NCBI GenBank assembly: GCA_902604795.1
Contig: CACKZV010000001.1
Location: forward strand, 62,001-126,000
Source of the DNA: an uncultured Pelagibacteraceae bacterium
GTDB lineage: Bacteria; Pseudomonadota; Alphaproteobacteria; Pelagibacterales; Pelagibacteraceae
DNA length: 64,000 nt
Direction of reading: 5' to 3'
Of the stretch, positions 8,751 to 16,711 are shown one piece after another. The notes beneath the pieces were generated by a model. It searched no databases, was not told where the DNA came from, and saw only the letters and a program-made list of their open reading frames with translations. How positions within the stretch are numbered: the first letter of the stretch is position 1; the number at the start of each line of letters is the position of its first letter. The position numbers were made by a program, and so were the translations under genes.

Positions 8751-9143
8751 TTAAACGCATTTCTTGCACAGACCAAAAAATTCTAAATTGTATTTATTAT
8801 ATTTCATTCCTTTATTATCTTTAAAATCTCTTAGATGTTCTGATAATTTATGATCATGAATTTCAGTTACATCTTCACAACTTTCACAAATTGAAAAAAT
8901 AGTAGCATTAGCAATTTGACATTTTGAATTTTTACAAGCTATGAAAGCGTTTCTACTTTCTATTTTATGAATTTTTCCAATTTTCACTAGTTTGTTTAAG
9001 GCTCTATAAACTTGCAAAGGAGCATTAATACCTTTTTTTTTAACATCAAATAAAATTGAATATGCTTTTAATGGTTGATCAGATTTTTCAATTAAATCTA
9101 AAATTATTTTTTGGTTTTTAGTTAATGTTTCTTGTTTTTGCAT
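8751..9143 (-). CDS. zur: Fur-family zinc uptake regulator Zur
   Basis: A 130-residue Fur-superfamily repressor. The N-terminal winged helix (about 8-62) contains the family pattern APLQVYRALNKLVKIGKIHK. The dimerisation domain has two CxxC-type zinc sites (Cys86/Cys89 in CESC and Cys126/Cys129 in CKKC), another Cys pair at 70 and 75, and His-rich HDHKLSEH for regulatory zinc. Zinc-loaded Zur would repress the divergent znu promoters, where two Zur-type palindromes lie. It sits 25 bases after znuB on the same strand, so the repressor is probably made from its own target operon. Fur or Mur are possible in principle, but the znu context argues for Zur. Confidence 0.9.
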   Translation of the reverse strand: MQKQETLTKNQKIILDLIEKSDQPLKAYSILFDVKKKGINAPLQVYRALNKLVKIGKIHKIESRNAFIACKNSKCQIANATIFSICESCEDVTEIHDHKLSEHLRDFKDNKGMKYNKYNLEFFGLCKKCV

Positions 9144-9168
9144 TTTATTATTTTTTTATAATATTTCA

Positions 9169-9972
9169 TTAATTTTTCAATTGTATCGTTTGTTTAACTT
9201 TAAGTAATGAAAAAATAAACAACACTAGAGCTGCAGCAATTATGGATGGACCAGACGGTGTATTGAATTCTAAGGAAGAGAACAATCCTATAAACACTGA
9301 TAACAATCCTCCAATTATCGCAAAGATCACCATTTTTTGTGGATTATCTGAAAGATTTCTGGCCATAGCAGTTGGTATAATTAACATTCCTGTAATTAAT
9401 AGCACTCCGACTAATTTAATTGATATGGCAATTATTGCAGCCAATAAGATTGTAAAGATCGCTTTTGCTCTATCAGGGTTTAGACCTTCTGCTTGTGCTA
9501 ATTCATAATTTACAGTTGAGGCGAACAAAGGTTTCCATATTAATCTTAAAACCAATAAAATTAAGGCTCCACCAACCCATATTGTTACAAGATCTTTCTT
9601 ATTAACAGCCAATATATCCCCAAACAACAATCCCATAATATCAAATCTTATAAAGGTTAAAAATCCAATTACCACTAATCCAACTGCCAATGATGAGTGA
9701 GCCAATAACCCTAACAATGCATCACTTGGTAGATTAGTTTTTTTTTGTAGTTGTATTAAAATTAATGCAATTGCTGATGAAATTAAAAATATTGAAACAG
9801 CAATATTGAATTCTAATGAATATGCAATTGTTACACCAAGTAATGCGGAGTGGGCGAGTGTATCTCCAAAATAAGACAATCTCCTCCACACAACAAAACA
9901 ACCAAGTGGTCCCGCAACGAAAGCGATACCAATACCTGCAACCAATGCTCTTATAAAAAAATCATCAAACAT
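9169..9972 (-). CDS. znuB: Zinc ABC transporter permease ZnuB
   Basis: A 267-residue inner-membrane protein of the ABC-3 metal permease family with about eight helices. Characteristic segments are RRLSYFGDTLAHSALLGV near the N-terminus, LPSDALLGLLAHSSLAVG, and VGVLLITGMLIIPTAMAR in the second half. It carries zinc delivered by ZnuA across the membrane. It begins two bases after the znuC stop codon, so the two are coupled. Confidence 0.94.
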   Translation of the reverse strand: MFDDFFIRALVAGIGIAFVAGPLGCFVVWRRLSYFGDTLAHSALLGVTIAYSLEFNIAVSIFLISSAIALILIQLQKKTNLPSDALLGLLAHSSLAVGLVVIGFLTFIRFDIMGLLFGDILAVNKKDLVTIWVGGALILLVLRLIWKPLFASTVNYELAQAEGLNPDRAKAIFTILLAAIIAISIKLVGVLLITGMLIIPTAMARNLSDNPQKMVIFAIIGGLLSVFIGLFSSLEFNTPSGPSIIAAALVLFIFSLLKVKQTIQLKN

Positions 9973-9973
9973 A

Positions 9974-10720
9974 TCAATTTTTTTTTATATCCCCATCACT
10001 AGTATGAACATGATCGTGCTTGTGTTCATAAATTGAAAGTGTTTGAGCAGCTTGTTCGCCAAATAATGCTTTGTATTCACTATTTTTTGCAACTTCTTTA
10101 GGTGAACCCGAACAACAGACATGACCATTTAAACAAACAACATGATCGGTAGCGCTCATTACAGTATGTAAGTCATGGGATATTAATAAAATACCGCAAT
10201 TTAATTTTTCTGAAATTTCTTTAATTAATTCATACAAGGCAATTTCTCCTGTAAAATCTACACCTTGAACTGGTTCATCAAGTACTAATAAATCAGGTTT
10301 TTTTGAAATAGCTCTTGCAAGTAATACTCTTTGAAACTCTCCACCTGATAAATTTCCCAAACTTTTATCTTTTAAATTAATTACTCCAGTTAATGAAAGT
10401 GCTTCATCAATTACATCCTCTGTAAGATTATCTGTTAAAAACATAAAATCTCTAACTCTTAGAGGAAGTGTCCAATCTATTGATATTTTTTGTGGAACAT
10501 AACCAATATTATTTGTGAATTTTTCAACATGACCCTCAATATTTTTAAATAAACCTAGAGCAATTTTAGCAGTTGTACTTTTACCAGAACCATTAGGACC
10601 AATTAAGGTAACAATTTTACCTTTTTCAACTTGAAGAGAAACACCTTTAACAAGCCACTTTTGATTTTGTTGAAAACCAACATTGTTTAATTTTACTAAA
10701 ATATTATTTTCTATGCTCAT
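9974..10720 (-). CDS. znuC: Zinc ABC transporter ATP-binding protein ZnuC
   Basis: A 248-residue ABC ATPase with Walker A GPNGSGKSTTAK (about residue 41), signature LSGGEFQRVLLARA, Walker B LLVLDEPVQGVD and the switch His in LISHDLHTVMS. The C-terminus has a short His-rich tail (EHKHDHVH), common in ZnuC. It is the first gene of the leftward arm of the zinc locus and starts 20 bases from the first Zur-type palindrome. Confidence 0.95.
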   Translation of the reverse strand: MSIENNILVKLNNVGFQQNQKWLVKGVSLQVEKGKIVTLIGPNGSGKSTTAKIALGLFKNIEGHVEKFTNNIGYVPQKISIDWTLPLRVRDFMFLTDNLTEDVIDEALSLTGVINLKDKSLGNLSGGEFQRVLLARAISKKPDLLVLDEPVQGVDFTGEIALYELIKEISEKLNCGILLISHDLHTVMSATDHVVCLNGHVCCSGSPKEVAKNSEYKALFGEQAAQTLSIYEHKHDHVHTSDGDIKKN

Positions 10721-10740
10721 TTATTCACTTGACTTAAATA

Positions 10741-10773
10741 TGTTATATTATTACACAGTGTTATATTATAACA
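10741..10773. promoter_or_regulatory. Two tandem Zur-type operators between znuC and znuA
   Basis: Two 15-bp palindromes lie 18 bp apart. Site B (10759-10773) is TGTTATATTATAACA, a perfect 7-1-7 inverted repeat. Site A (10741-10755) is TGTTATATTATTACA, the same with one mismatch. This matches the known proteobacterial Zur core, in which TGTTATA and TATAACA arms flank a central base. Their place in the 73-base divergent gap lets one Zur assembly shut both znuCB-zur and znuA-cobW transcription. Confidence 0.88.
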
Positions 10774-10793
10774 ATTAACAATAACCAAATATT

Positions 10794-12245
10794 ATGAAAA
10801 ATCTAAAAAAATCTTCAATAATCTTAACAATACTATCATTTTTAACTTTATTTACATCAGCAAATGCCGACATCAAAGTCGTTGCATCAATTAAGCCAAT
10901 ACACTCTTTAGCTAGCTATTTAATGGATGGTGTAGCTAAACCAGATTTAATAGTTGATGGATACGCTTCTCCACATGGATTTGCCATGAAGCCTTCGCAT
11001 GCAAAAATGTTACAAGATGCTGACATTGTTTTTTGGGTAGGTGAAGATTTAGAAAATTTTTTAGAAAAACCATTAGATTCAATCGCTGCAAAAGCTGAAA
11101 AGATTGAGTTTATGGACGTAAAAGGTTTAATAAAATTAAAATTTAGAGAGAGAAATATTTTTGATGATCATGATGATCACGGACATGGTGATCATGATGA
11201 TCATGCTAAAAAAGATGATCATGATGATCATGGTCATGGAGCCCATGCTTTTGAATGGGCAGGTCTTTTTGAATTAAAGGCTGGTACCTACAAATGGTCA
11301 TTTGCTAAAGTTGATGGTGACTACGCTGACCCAGCTATGAAAATGGTAATATTATCTGCTCATGACATAGAAGAAGTTGAAGAGGCAGCTGAGAAATTAC
11401 TTGAGGGCGAAACAGTTGAAGCAAAAAAAGATGGCGAAGTACTTGTAGCTAAAAATAATTCTTACAGTCTAAATTTTGATGCCAATAAAGATGTTTCTGT
11501 ATTTGATGTAAAAATTGCTAAAGATGGCAAATATGCTTTTTTCACAGAGCATATGCCATTTGAATTTGAAGCAAACGAACACTTCTTTAAAGATTTAGCT
11601 GGTAAAGATTTAGAGCCTATTGCTCAAGAACCAGAAAGTGATGGTCATGATCATGGACATGGCGAACATGCAAAAAAAGAAGGTGGACATGATGATCACG
11701 ATGATCACGATGATCACGATGGACATGAAGGACACCACCACGGTGAATTTGATCCACATATTTGGTTAGACCCAATTAATGCAAAAGTTATTTTATTTGA
11801 AATGTCTAAGCACTTAATTGAAAATGACCCAACAAATGAAGCTGCTTATAGAGCAAATTTAAGTAAGGCTTATAAAGAAATTGATAAACTTACAAATGAT
11901 GTAACTGCAGAACTTAATGAAAGTACTGCCTCAATTGTTTTTCATGATGCTTACCAATACTTTGAGAAAAGATTTAATGTAAATATATTAGGAGCTTTCA
12001 CAGTTAACACAGATGTATTACCTGGTGCAGAACAACTTTCAGAGATAAGAGAAGTAATTGAGCACGATAAAGTAGCTTGTGTATTTTCTGAGCCTCAATT
12101 TAATCCAGATATCATTAAAGCTGTTGCAAAAGATATGAATATTAAAACCGGTATTGTTGATCCGTTGGGTGCAACTTTAACTCCTGGAAAAGGTTTATAT
12201 TTTGATTTGATAAAAAACATGTCAAAATCCTTTAAAGGATGTTAA
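10794..12245 (+). CDS. znuA: Zinc ABC transporter binding protein ZnuA with long insert
   Basis: A 483-residue periplasmic zinc-binding protein, far longer than the usual 300-330. Residues 1-25 are a signal peptide ending ANA. The zinc-site His61 (ASPHGFAMKPSHA), FDPHIWLDP (about 319-327), FHDAYQYFEKRF and the late ACVFSEPQFN segment with its Asp (GIVDPLG) are present. Between about 124 and 316 is an insert: His/Asp-rich stretch 124-151, a beta-rich domain about 152-282 (EWAGLFELKAGTYKWSF), and a second His/Asp-rich stretch 284-316. ZnuA normally has one short His loop at this place. It heads the rightward arm and lies 21 bases after the Zur palindromes; cobW follows 8 bases after its stop. 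Confidence 0.93.
   Translation: MKNLKKSSIILTILSFLTLFTSANADIKVVASIKPIHSLASYLMDGVAKPDLIVDGYASPHGFAMKPSHAKMLQDADIVFWVGEDLENFLEKPLDSIAAKAEKIEFMDVKGLIKLKFRERNIFDDHDDHGHGDHDDHAKKDDHDDHGHGAHAFEWAGLFELKAGTYKWSFAKVDGDYADPAMKMVILSAHDIEEVEEAAEKLLEGETVEAKKDGEVLVAKNNSYSLNFDANKDVSVFDVKIAKDGKYAFFTEHMPFEFEANEHFFKDLAGKDLEPIAQEPESDGHDHGHGEHAKKEGGHDDHDDHDDHDGHEGHHHGEFDPHIWLDPINAKVILFEMSKHLIENDPTNEAAYRANLSKAYKEIDKLTNDVTAELNESTASIVFHDAYQYFEKRFNVNILGAFTVNTDVLPGAEQLSEIREVIEHDKVACVFSEPQFNPDIIKAVAKDMNIKTGIVDPLGATLTPGKGLYFDLIKNMSKSFKGC
11163..11253 (+). repeat. His/Asp-encoding degenerate repeat in znuA, first copy
   Basis: A run of GATGATCAT/CAC-type units that encode DDH, DHG and HGH within znuA residues 124-153. 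The units are imperfect and follow the reading frame, so they reflect selection for a metal-binding loop and not a mobile or CRISPR repeat. Repeats of this kind can expand or contract by slippage. Confidence 0.7.
11640..11745 (+). repeat. His/Asp-encoding degenerate repeat in znuA, second copy
   Basis: A second His-rich coding stretch (znuA residues 283-317). It includes three near-perfect 9-bp GATGATCAC units at about 11692-11720, encoding DDH repeats, then HEGHHHG. It lies on the other side of the beta-rich insert from the first stretch, so the insert is bracketed by two candidate metal-collecting arms. Confidence 0.7.
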
Positions 12246-12253
12246 TTTAATTA

Positions 12254-13228
12254 ATGGAAGAAACTAACAAACAAGTTCCTGTTACTGTTTTAACAGGCTT
12301 TTTAGGTGCTGGAAAAACTACTCTTTTAAATAGAATATTAACTGAGCAGCATGGCAAAAAATATGCTGTAATAGTTAATGAATTTGGTGAGCAGGGCATT
12401 GATAACGATTTAGTTGTTGATGCTGATGAAGAGGTGTTTGAAATGAACAACGGTTGCATTTGTTGTACTGTAAGAGGAGACCTAATCAGGATTTTAAGTG
12501 GTCTTATGAAACGGGCGGATAAGCTTGATGCAATCATAGTAGAAACCACCGGATTAGCCGATCCAGCTCCCGTTGCACAAACTTTTTTTGTCGATCAAGA
12601 TGTTGCTGATCGTACAAAGTTAGATGCAATTGTCACTGTTGCTGACGCTGTTCATTTAAGTACACAATTAACAGATCATCACGAAGCAGAAGAACAAATT
12701 GCCTTTGCAGACGTTGTATTATTAAACAAAATAGATCTTGTTGATGAAAGTGGATTAGAAGTTGTTAAAGAAAGAATAAAAAAAATTAATCCTTTTGCAA
12801 AAATTATTAATACAACCAAATGTGGAGTATCTTTAAATGAGATTTTAAATCTCGATGCATTTAGTTTAAAACGTGTTTTAGATGTTGAACCTGATTTTCT
12901 TACATCAGATCATGACCATGAGCATGATGATGATGTAACTAGCTTATCATTTGTCTCTGATACCCCTTTAGATATGGAAAAGTTTCAAGATTGGTTTAGC
13001 AAACTATTACAAACCAAAGGTCAGGATATTTTAAGAACCAAAGGTATACTTGACTTTACAGGAGAAAGTGATCGATATGTATTTCAAGGTGTACATATGC
13101 TTATGGATGCCTCACCAATGGGTAAATGGCCTGAGGGTAAAGAACGAAGTTCTCGATTAGTCTTCATTGGTCGAAACCTTGAAAGTATGAATTTAAAAGA
13201 AGGATTTGAAAACTGTAAATCGGCATGA
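12254..13228 (+). CDS. COG0523 (CobW/ZigA-type) GTP-dependent metallochaperone
   Basis: A 324-residue G3E-family GTPase. It has Walker A GFLGAGKTTLLN (about residues 15-26), the diagnostic metal motif CICC (68-71, in NNGCICCTVRGDL), Walker B-like IVETTGLADP, the guanine-specificity motif NKID, and a His/Asp-rich stretch (DHDHEHDDD) before the C-terminal CobW_C domain (about 225-320). COG0523 proteins in Zur regulons deliver zinc to client enzymes during zinc limitation. It starts 8 bases after znuA in a Zur-controlled unit, so a zinc role is more likely than cobalamin or nickel. Its stop overlaps the next ATG as ATGA. Confidence 0.9.
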   Translation: MEETNKQVPVTVLTGFLGAGKTTLLNRILTEQHGKKYAVIVNEFGEQGIDNDLVVDADEEVFEMNNGCICCTVRGDLIRILSGLMKRADKLDAIIVETTGLADPAPVAQTFFVDQDVADRTKLDAIVTVADAVHLSTQLTDHHEAEEQIAFADVVLLNKIDLVDESGLEVVKERIKKINPFAKIINTTKCGVSLNEILNLDAFSLKRVLDVEPDFLTSDHDHEHDDDVTSLSFVSDTPLDMEKFQDWFSKLLQTKGQDILRTKGILDFTGESDRYVFQGVHMLMDASPMGKWPEGKERSSRLVFIGRNLESMNLKEGFENCKSA

Positions 13229-14268
13229 AGGCTGATACAAGTCAATTCCCAGAATTAGATAAGACTAAATTTGAACAAAGAGGAACAGAGTTTAAATTTG
13301 GAATTCCTGTAACTAATGCGGTTACAGTTGGTAATTCAATAGCAGTTGGATTTGGTGATGGCACAGTAAGAATTTTTACATCTGGCGAAAGTTCTGAACC
13401 AATAAAAGCTCACAAAGGCATTGTACTCTGCATGTCTAAAGATGGTGATAATATTTTAACTGGTGGAGATGATGGTCGATTTTTAAACATTTCCCTTGAT
13501 GGAAAGATTAGTGAGATTGGTAGCTTTGGTACCCGTTGGGTAGATCATGTTACAGCCAATAATGGAAGTTTAGTTTGTTCATCTGGAAATATTGTTTATC
13601 TTTGGTCACCAAATCATAAAGAGCCAAAATTATTTGAGCATAATAGCACTATTGGAGGCATAGCATTTGATGCTAAAGGCAGAAAATTGGCAGTTTCTCG
13701 TTATGGAGGAGTAACTCTTTGGAAAAAAGATTATAGCAACAAATGGAATTCATCAGAATTAAACTGGAAGGGTTCTCATAACAAAGTAATTTTTAGTCCT
13801 GATGGTAAATACCTGGTTACATCAATGCAGGAAAACCAACTACATTTTTGGCGATTAAAAGACAAAATTGACTCTGCAATGTCTGGATATGGTGCAAAAA
13901 TTAAAAGTTTTGCTTTCGTAGATGACTCAAAATATTTAGCAACATCGGGAGCTAAAGAAGCAGTATGTTGGCCATTCGATGGAGATGGACCAGTAGGTCG
14001 AGAACCCATTTGTCTTCCTTATGTAGGAAATAAATTAGTAACATTCGTTGAACCATTCCCAAATGAAAATGCAATTTTAACTGGGTTAAGTGACGGTTCG
14101 GTTTTTTTGTCAGAAATCGAAAAAGCAAGCAATACAATTATTATTCGAAGCTTTACAGAATTTGAAGTATCTGCAATTGCAGTAACCAAAGATTGCTCAC
14201 ATTTATTAATTGGTGACATGGGAGGAAATATTTTATGGACATCGATTTGGGATGAGAAAAAAAAATAA
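13225..14268 (+). CDS. WD40-repeat protein of the zinc locus
   Basis: A 347-residue protein that reads as a beta propeller of about seven WD40-like blades. Repeated elements are visible such as SIAVGFGDGTVRIF, NILTGGDDGRF, KLAVSRYGGVTLW, VIFSPDGKYLVTS, KYLATSGAKEAVCWPF and AILTGLSDGSVFL. There is no signal peptide, so it is cytoplasmic. WD40 propellers act as docking platforms. Its ATGA overlap with the COG0523 gene implies joint production and perhaps a complex with that GTPase. The biochemical role is unknown. Confidence 0.82.
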   Translation: MKADTSQFPELDKTKFEQRGTEFKFGIPVTNAVTVGNSIAVGFGDGTVRIFTSGESSEPIKAHKGIVLCMSKDGDNILTGGDDGRFLNISLDGKISEIGSFGTRWVDHVTANNGSLVCSSGNIVYLWSPNHKEPKLFEHNSTIGGIAFDAKGRKLAVSRYGGVTLWKKDYSNKWNSSELNWKGSHNKVIFSPDGKYLVTSMQENQLHFWRLKDKIDSAMSGYGAKIKSFAFVDDSKYLATSGAKEAVCWPFDGDGPVGREPICLPYVGNKLVTFVEPFPNENAILTGLSDGSVFLSEIEKASNTIIIRSFTEFEVSAIAVTKDCSHLLIGDMGGNILWTSIWDEKKK

Positions 14269-14271
14269 TTT

Positions 14272-14535
14272 ATGTTTAATAAAAAGAAACCTAACGCTGA
14301 AACTATTAGAAATTTAAAACATTTATTTTCAAAAAAACATCAAATTCCAGAAAAATCTATTTTAAGCATGGCTGAGTTAAGTTGTCATGAACCTAATTGC
14401 CCTCCTATAGAGACAGTAATAACTGAAAGAGCAGAAGATGGGAAAGTAAGGAATTGGCGTATAGCTAAGCCCATTAATGAAATTCAAGAAATTGATATTG
14501 ATAATTTAAACGAAGAACACAATCATAATCATTAA
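14272..14535 (+). CDS. Small Cys/His protein at the end of the zinc operon
   Basis: An 87-residue protein with no signal peptide. The middle carries LSCHEPNCPPIETVI, holding two Cys and one His in a compact motif followed by a Pro pair, and the C-terminus ends in the His-rich tail EEHNHNH. Both features suggest metal binding. It starts 3 bases after the WD40 gene and is the last gene of the znuA-led unit. I know of similar short proteins with a C-x-x-P-x-CPP-x-ET pattern near COG0523 genes in alphaproteobacteria, but none has a role I can name. Confidence 0.75.
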   Translation: MFNKKKPNAETIRNLKHLFSKKHQIPEKSILSMAELSCHEPNCPPIETVITERAEDGKVRNWRIAKPINEIQEIDIDNLNEEHNHNH

Positions 14536-14538
14536 AAA

Positions 14539-14557
14539 TAATTGAACTTTTCAATTA
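14539..14557. repeat. AT-rich 8-3-8 inverted repeat before the Ldh gene
   Basis: TAATTGAA-CTT-TTCAATTA is a perfect inverted repeat just after the stop of the small Cys/His gene and 20 bases before the next ATG. It has no G+C-rich stem and no T run, so it is a poor terminator. It could be an operator or chance; perfect AT-rich repeats of this size are expected a few times in a window of this composition. Confidence 0.3.
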
Positions 14558-14577
14558 AATAAGATCTAATAAATTTA

Positions 14578-15576
14578 ATGACAACAATTCCTTTAACTTT
14601 GGAAGAGATTTATAATCTAGCTAATAAAACTTTACTAGCTAATGGATGTGACGAAGAAACATCAAATATTTTATCTGATTTAATAATGAAAGCTGAAAGA
14701 GATGGTTCGCTATCTCACGGATTATTTAGATTGCCTGCATATATTTCAAGCTTAAAAAGTGGAAAAATAAATGGCAAAAGCAGACCAGTAGTTTCAAAGA
14801 TAACCTCAAGCGTCATTAAAGTAGATGGAAAAAATTGTTTAGCACCAATGGTGTTAGAAAAAGGAATTCCTGAATTAATTAAAGCGGCAAAAGAAAATGG
14901 TATAGCGGTTTTAGCAATAACAAATTCTCATCACATGGCTGCAATGTGGCCTGAAACAGAGGCAATTGCAGAGCAAGGTTTGGTTGCTTTTGCATGCACA
15001 TCTTACAAACCAGCTGTTGCGCCTGCCGGATCAATTAAACCTCTTTTTGGAACAAATCCAATTTCATTTGCTTGGCCAAGAAAAAACAAACCTCCAGTTG
15101 TTTACGATATGGCAACAGCTTCAATGGCTATGGGTGAAGTTCAAGTTGCTAAAAGAGAAGGTCATAAAGTTCCATTAGGAACAGGACTAACAAAAGAGGG
15201 AAAAGATACAACCGATCCTGCTGAGATTGCAGATGGGGGTGTTTTATTGCCTTTCGGCGGCTATAAAGGCTCAGGGATAGCGATGATGGTCGAATTGCTT
15301 GCAGGTGCCTTAGTAGGAGATAATTTCAGTTATGAGACAGCTGAGAAGGATAATAACGATGGAGGTCCTCCAAGTGGTGGAGAGTTCATTTTAGCCATAT
15401 CACCAGATAAATTATCACAAAATAATTGGGACGAACATTCATCAAAATTTTTTGAAAAAATGAAATCAATGGGTGATGTTAGACTTCCTGGTGAGAGAAG
15501 ACATAAGAATAGATTAGATAAAGGACCTAGACATATTAATGAAGATCTAGTTAATAAAATTAAATCTTTAAGCTAA
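14578..15576 (+). CDS. Ldh-family (malate/L-lactate/ureidoglycolate-type) dehydrogenase
   Basis: A 332-residue NAD(P)-dependent oxidoreductase of the Ldh_2 family, which is unrelated to classical LDH/MDH. Family landmarks are ERDGSLSHGLFRLPAYI near the N-terminus, the active-site area AITNSHHMAAMWPETE, FGTNPISFAWPR, VYDMATASMAMGEV for nucleotide binding, LPFGGYKGSGIAMMVELL, and late VRLPGERRHKNR. Members reduce or oxidise 2-hydroxy acids, including malate, sulfolactate, delta1-piperideine-2-carboxylate and ureidoglycolate; the exact substrate is not readable. It is separated from the zinc operon by 42 bases. Its 3' end overlaps the convergent xthA by 9 bases. Confidence 0.85.
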   Translation: MTTIPLTLEEIYNLANKTLLANGCDEETSNILSDLIMKAERDGSLSHGLFRLPAYISSLKSGKINGKSRPVVSKITSSVIKVDGKNCLAPMVLEKGIPELIKAAKENGIAVLAITNSHHMAAMWPETEAIAEQGLVAFACTSYKPAVAPAGSIKPLFGTNPISFAWPRKNKPPVVYDMATASMAMGEVQVAKREGHKVPLGTGLTKEGKDTTDPAEIADGGVLLPFGGYKGSGIAMMVELLAGALVGDNFSYETAEKDNNDGGPPSGGEFILAISPDKLSQNNWDEHSSKFFEKMKSMGDVRLPGERRHKNRLDKGPRHINEDLVNKIKSLS

Positions 15577-16344
15577 TTCTAATTCAATTGGTGTATGATC
15601 AGATGGTTTTTCTCTACCTCTAGGATATTTATTAACTTTAACATCCTTAATATTATTCAGTAAACTGTTAGTCACTAAAAAGTGATCAATCCGCATTCCA
15701 TTATTTTTTTGCCAAGCACCACTTGTGTAATCCCAAAAAGTATATTCTTCTTTATCAGGATAAATATATCTAAACGCATCGTGAAATCCTAAATTAAACA
15801 TTTCTCTTAATTTTTTCCTAATCTCAATTCTAAAAAGAGCATCATTTTCATATCCTTTAGGGTCGTGAACATCTTCAGAAGAAGGTATTATATTAAAGTC
15901 ACCTGCAATAATTATATTATCATAACTTTTTAAAAGTGTTTTAAGTTTTTTGATTAAACTATTTAGCCAATATAATTTATAATCATATTTTTCACTATCT
16001 ACTGGGTTACCATTTGGCGTATAGATATTTATAATTTTAATAGTTTTAGATTTATACTTTGCATCTGCTGTAATTATTCGCGATTGTTTGTTCTTATCTT
16101 TAAAAATATCTTTTTCGATTTTATCTAATTTTTTTTTGGAAAGTATTGCAACGCCGTTGTAACTTTTTTGTCCAAATACATAACTTTCATATTTGAGTTT
16201 TTTAATATCATCAAATGGATAAGTTTCCTCTTGAGTTTTTATTTCTTGAGTTAATACAATATCAGGATTGAACTTTTTTAAATATTCCTGAACATTTAAT
16301 ATTCTTGCTCTAATAGAATTTACATTCCATGAGCTAATGATCAT
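15568..16344 (-). CDS. xthA: Exodeoxyribonuclease III
   Basis: A 258-residue Mg-dependent AP endonuclease / 3' exonuclease of the ExoIII family. It shows the N-terminal SSWNVNSIRARI, the metal ligand Glu in LTQEIKTQ, NIYTPNGNP, catalytic GDFNIIPSSEDVHDP, RIDHFLVT and the final SDHTPIELE. I chose the ATG at 16344, which forms a TAATG overlap with the stop of the upstream erpA-like gene; a longer frame would add ten residues inside that gene. It repairs abasic and oxidised sites in the base excision pathway. Confidence 0.93.
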   Translation of the reverse strand: MIISSWNVNSIRARILNVQEYLKKFNPDIVLTQEIKTQEETYPFDDIKKLKYESYVFGQKSYNGVAILSKKKLDKIEKDIFKDKNKQSRIITADAKYKSKTIKIINIYTPNGNPVDSEKYDYKLYWLNSLIKKLKTLLKSYDNIIIAGDFNIIPSSEDVHDPKGYENDALFRIEIRKKLREMFNLGFHDAFRYIYPDKEEYTFWDYTSGAWQKNNGMRIDHFLVTNSLLNNIKDVKVNKYPRGREKPSDHTPIELELA

Positions 16345-16661
16345 TAAAGAGAAAATGAAACACCACAACCGCAAGATGATTTGCTTTGTGGGTTACTAAT
16401 TTTAAATTGGTCTCCAATTAATTCTTTCACGAAATCAACCTCTGATCCTTTCAAAAGATCAGCTGAAGTTTTATCTATTAAAATATTATCTTGTCTTAAA
16501 TCGTCGTCTTGAGGTGTTTTATCAAATGAGAAATCATACTGAAACCCCGAGCATCCACCGCCTTTGATAGCGATTCTAAAAAAAGAACCTTCATCTTTAG
16601 ATGACAGAAGGTTATTGATTTGTTTTATCGCATTATCTGTAAATTTAATTTCTTTAATCAT
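16344..16661 (-). CDS. erpA: Iron-sulfur cluster insertion protein (ErpA/IscA type)
   Basis: A 105-residue A-type carrier. The three conserved cysteines are present: one in KGGGCSGFQYDF and two in the C-terminal CGCG of SSCGCGVSFSL. It takes Fe-S clusters from a scaffold and passes them to apo-enzymes. The length is standard. No isc or suf genes are nearby, so whether it is ErpA, IscA or SufA is decided only by likeness to the alphaproteobacterial ErpA pattern. It is coupled to xthA by a TAATG overlap, a common pair in alphaproteobacteria. Confidence 0.88.
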   Translation of the reverse strand: MIKEIKFTDNAIKQINNLLSSKDEGSFFRIAIKGGGCSGFQYDFSFDKTPQDDDLRQDNILIDKTSADLLKGSEVDFVKELIGDQFKISNPQSKSSCGCGVSFSL

Positions 16662-16711
16662 TATTTATCGCTGTTATTACTAATATAATTAATATTTGCC
16701 ATTTTTAAAGA

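Noticed and set aside
11163..11745. Short regular repeats suggestive of a CRISPR or satellite
   Set aside because: The repeats are in frame within znuA and encode His/Asp loops; there are no spacers of constant length and no cas genes.
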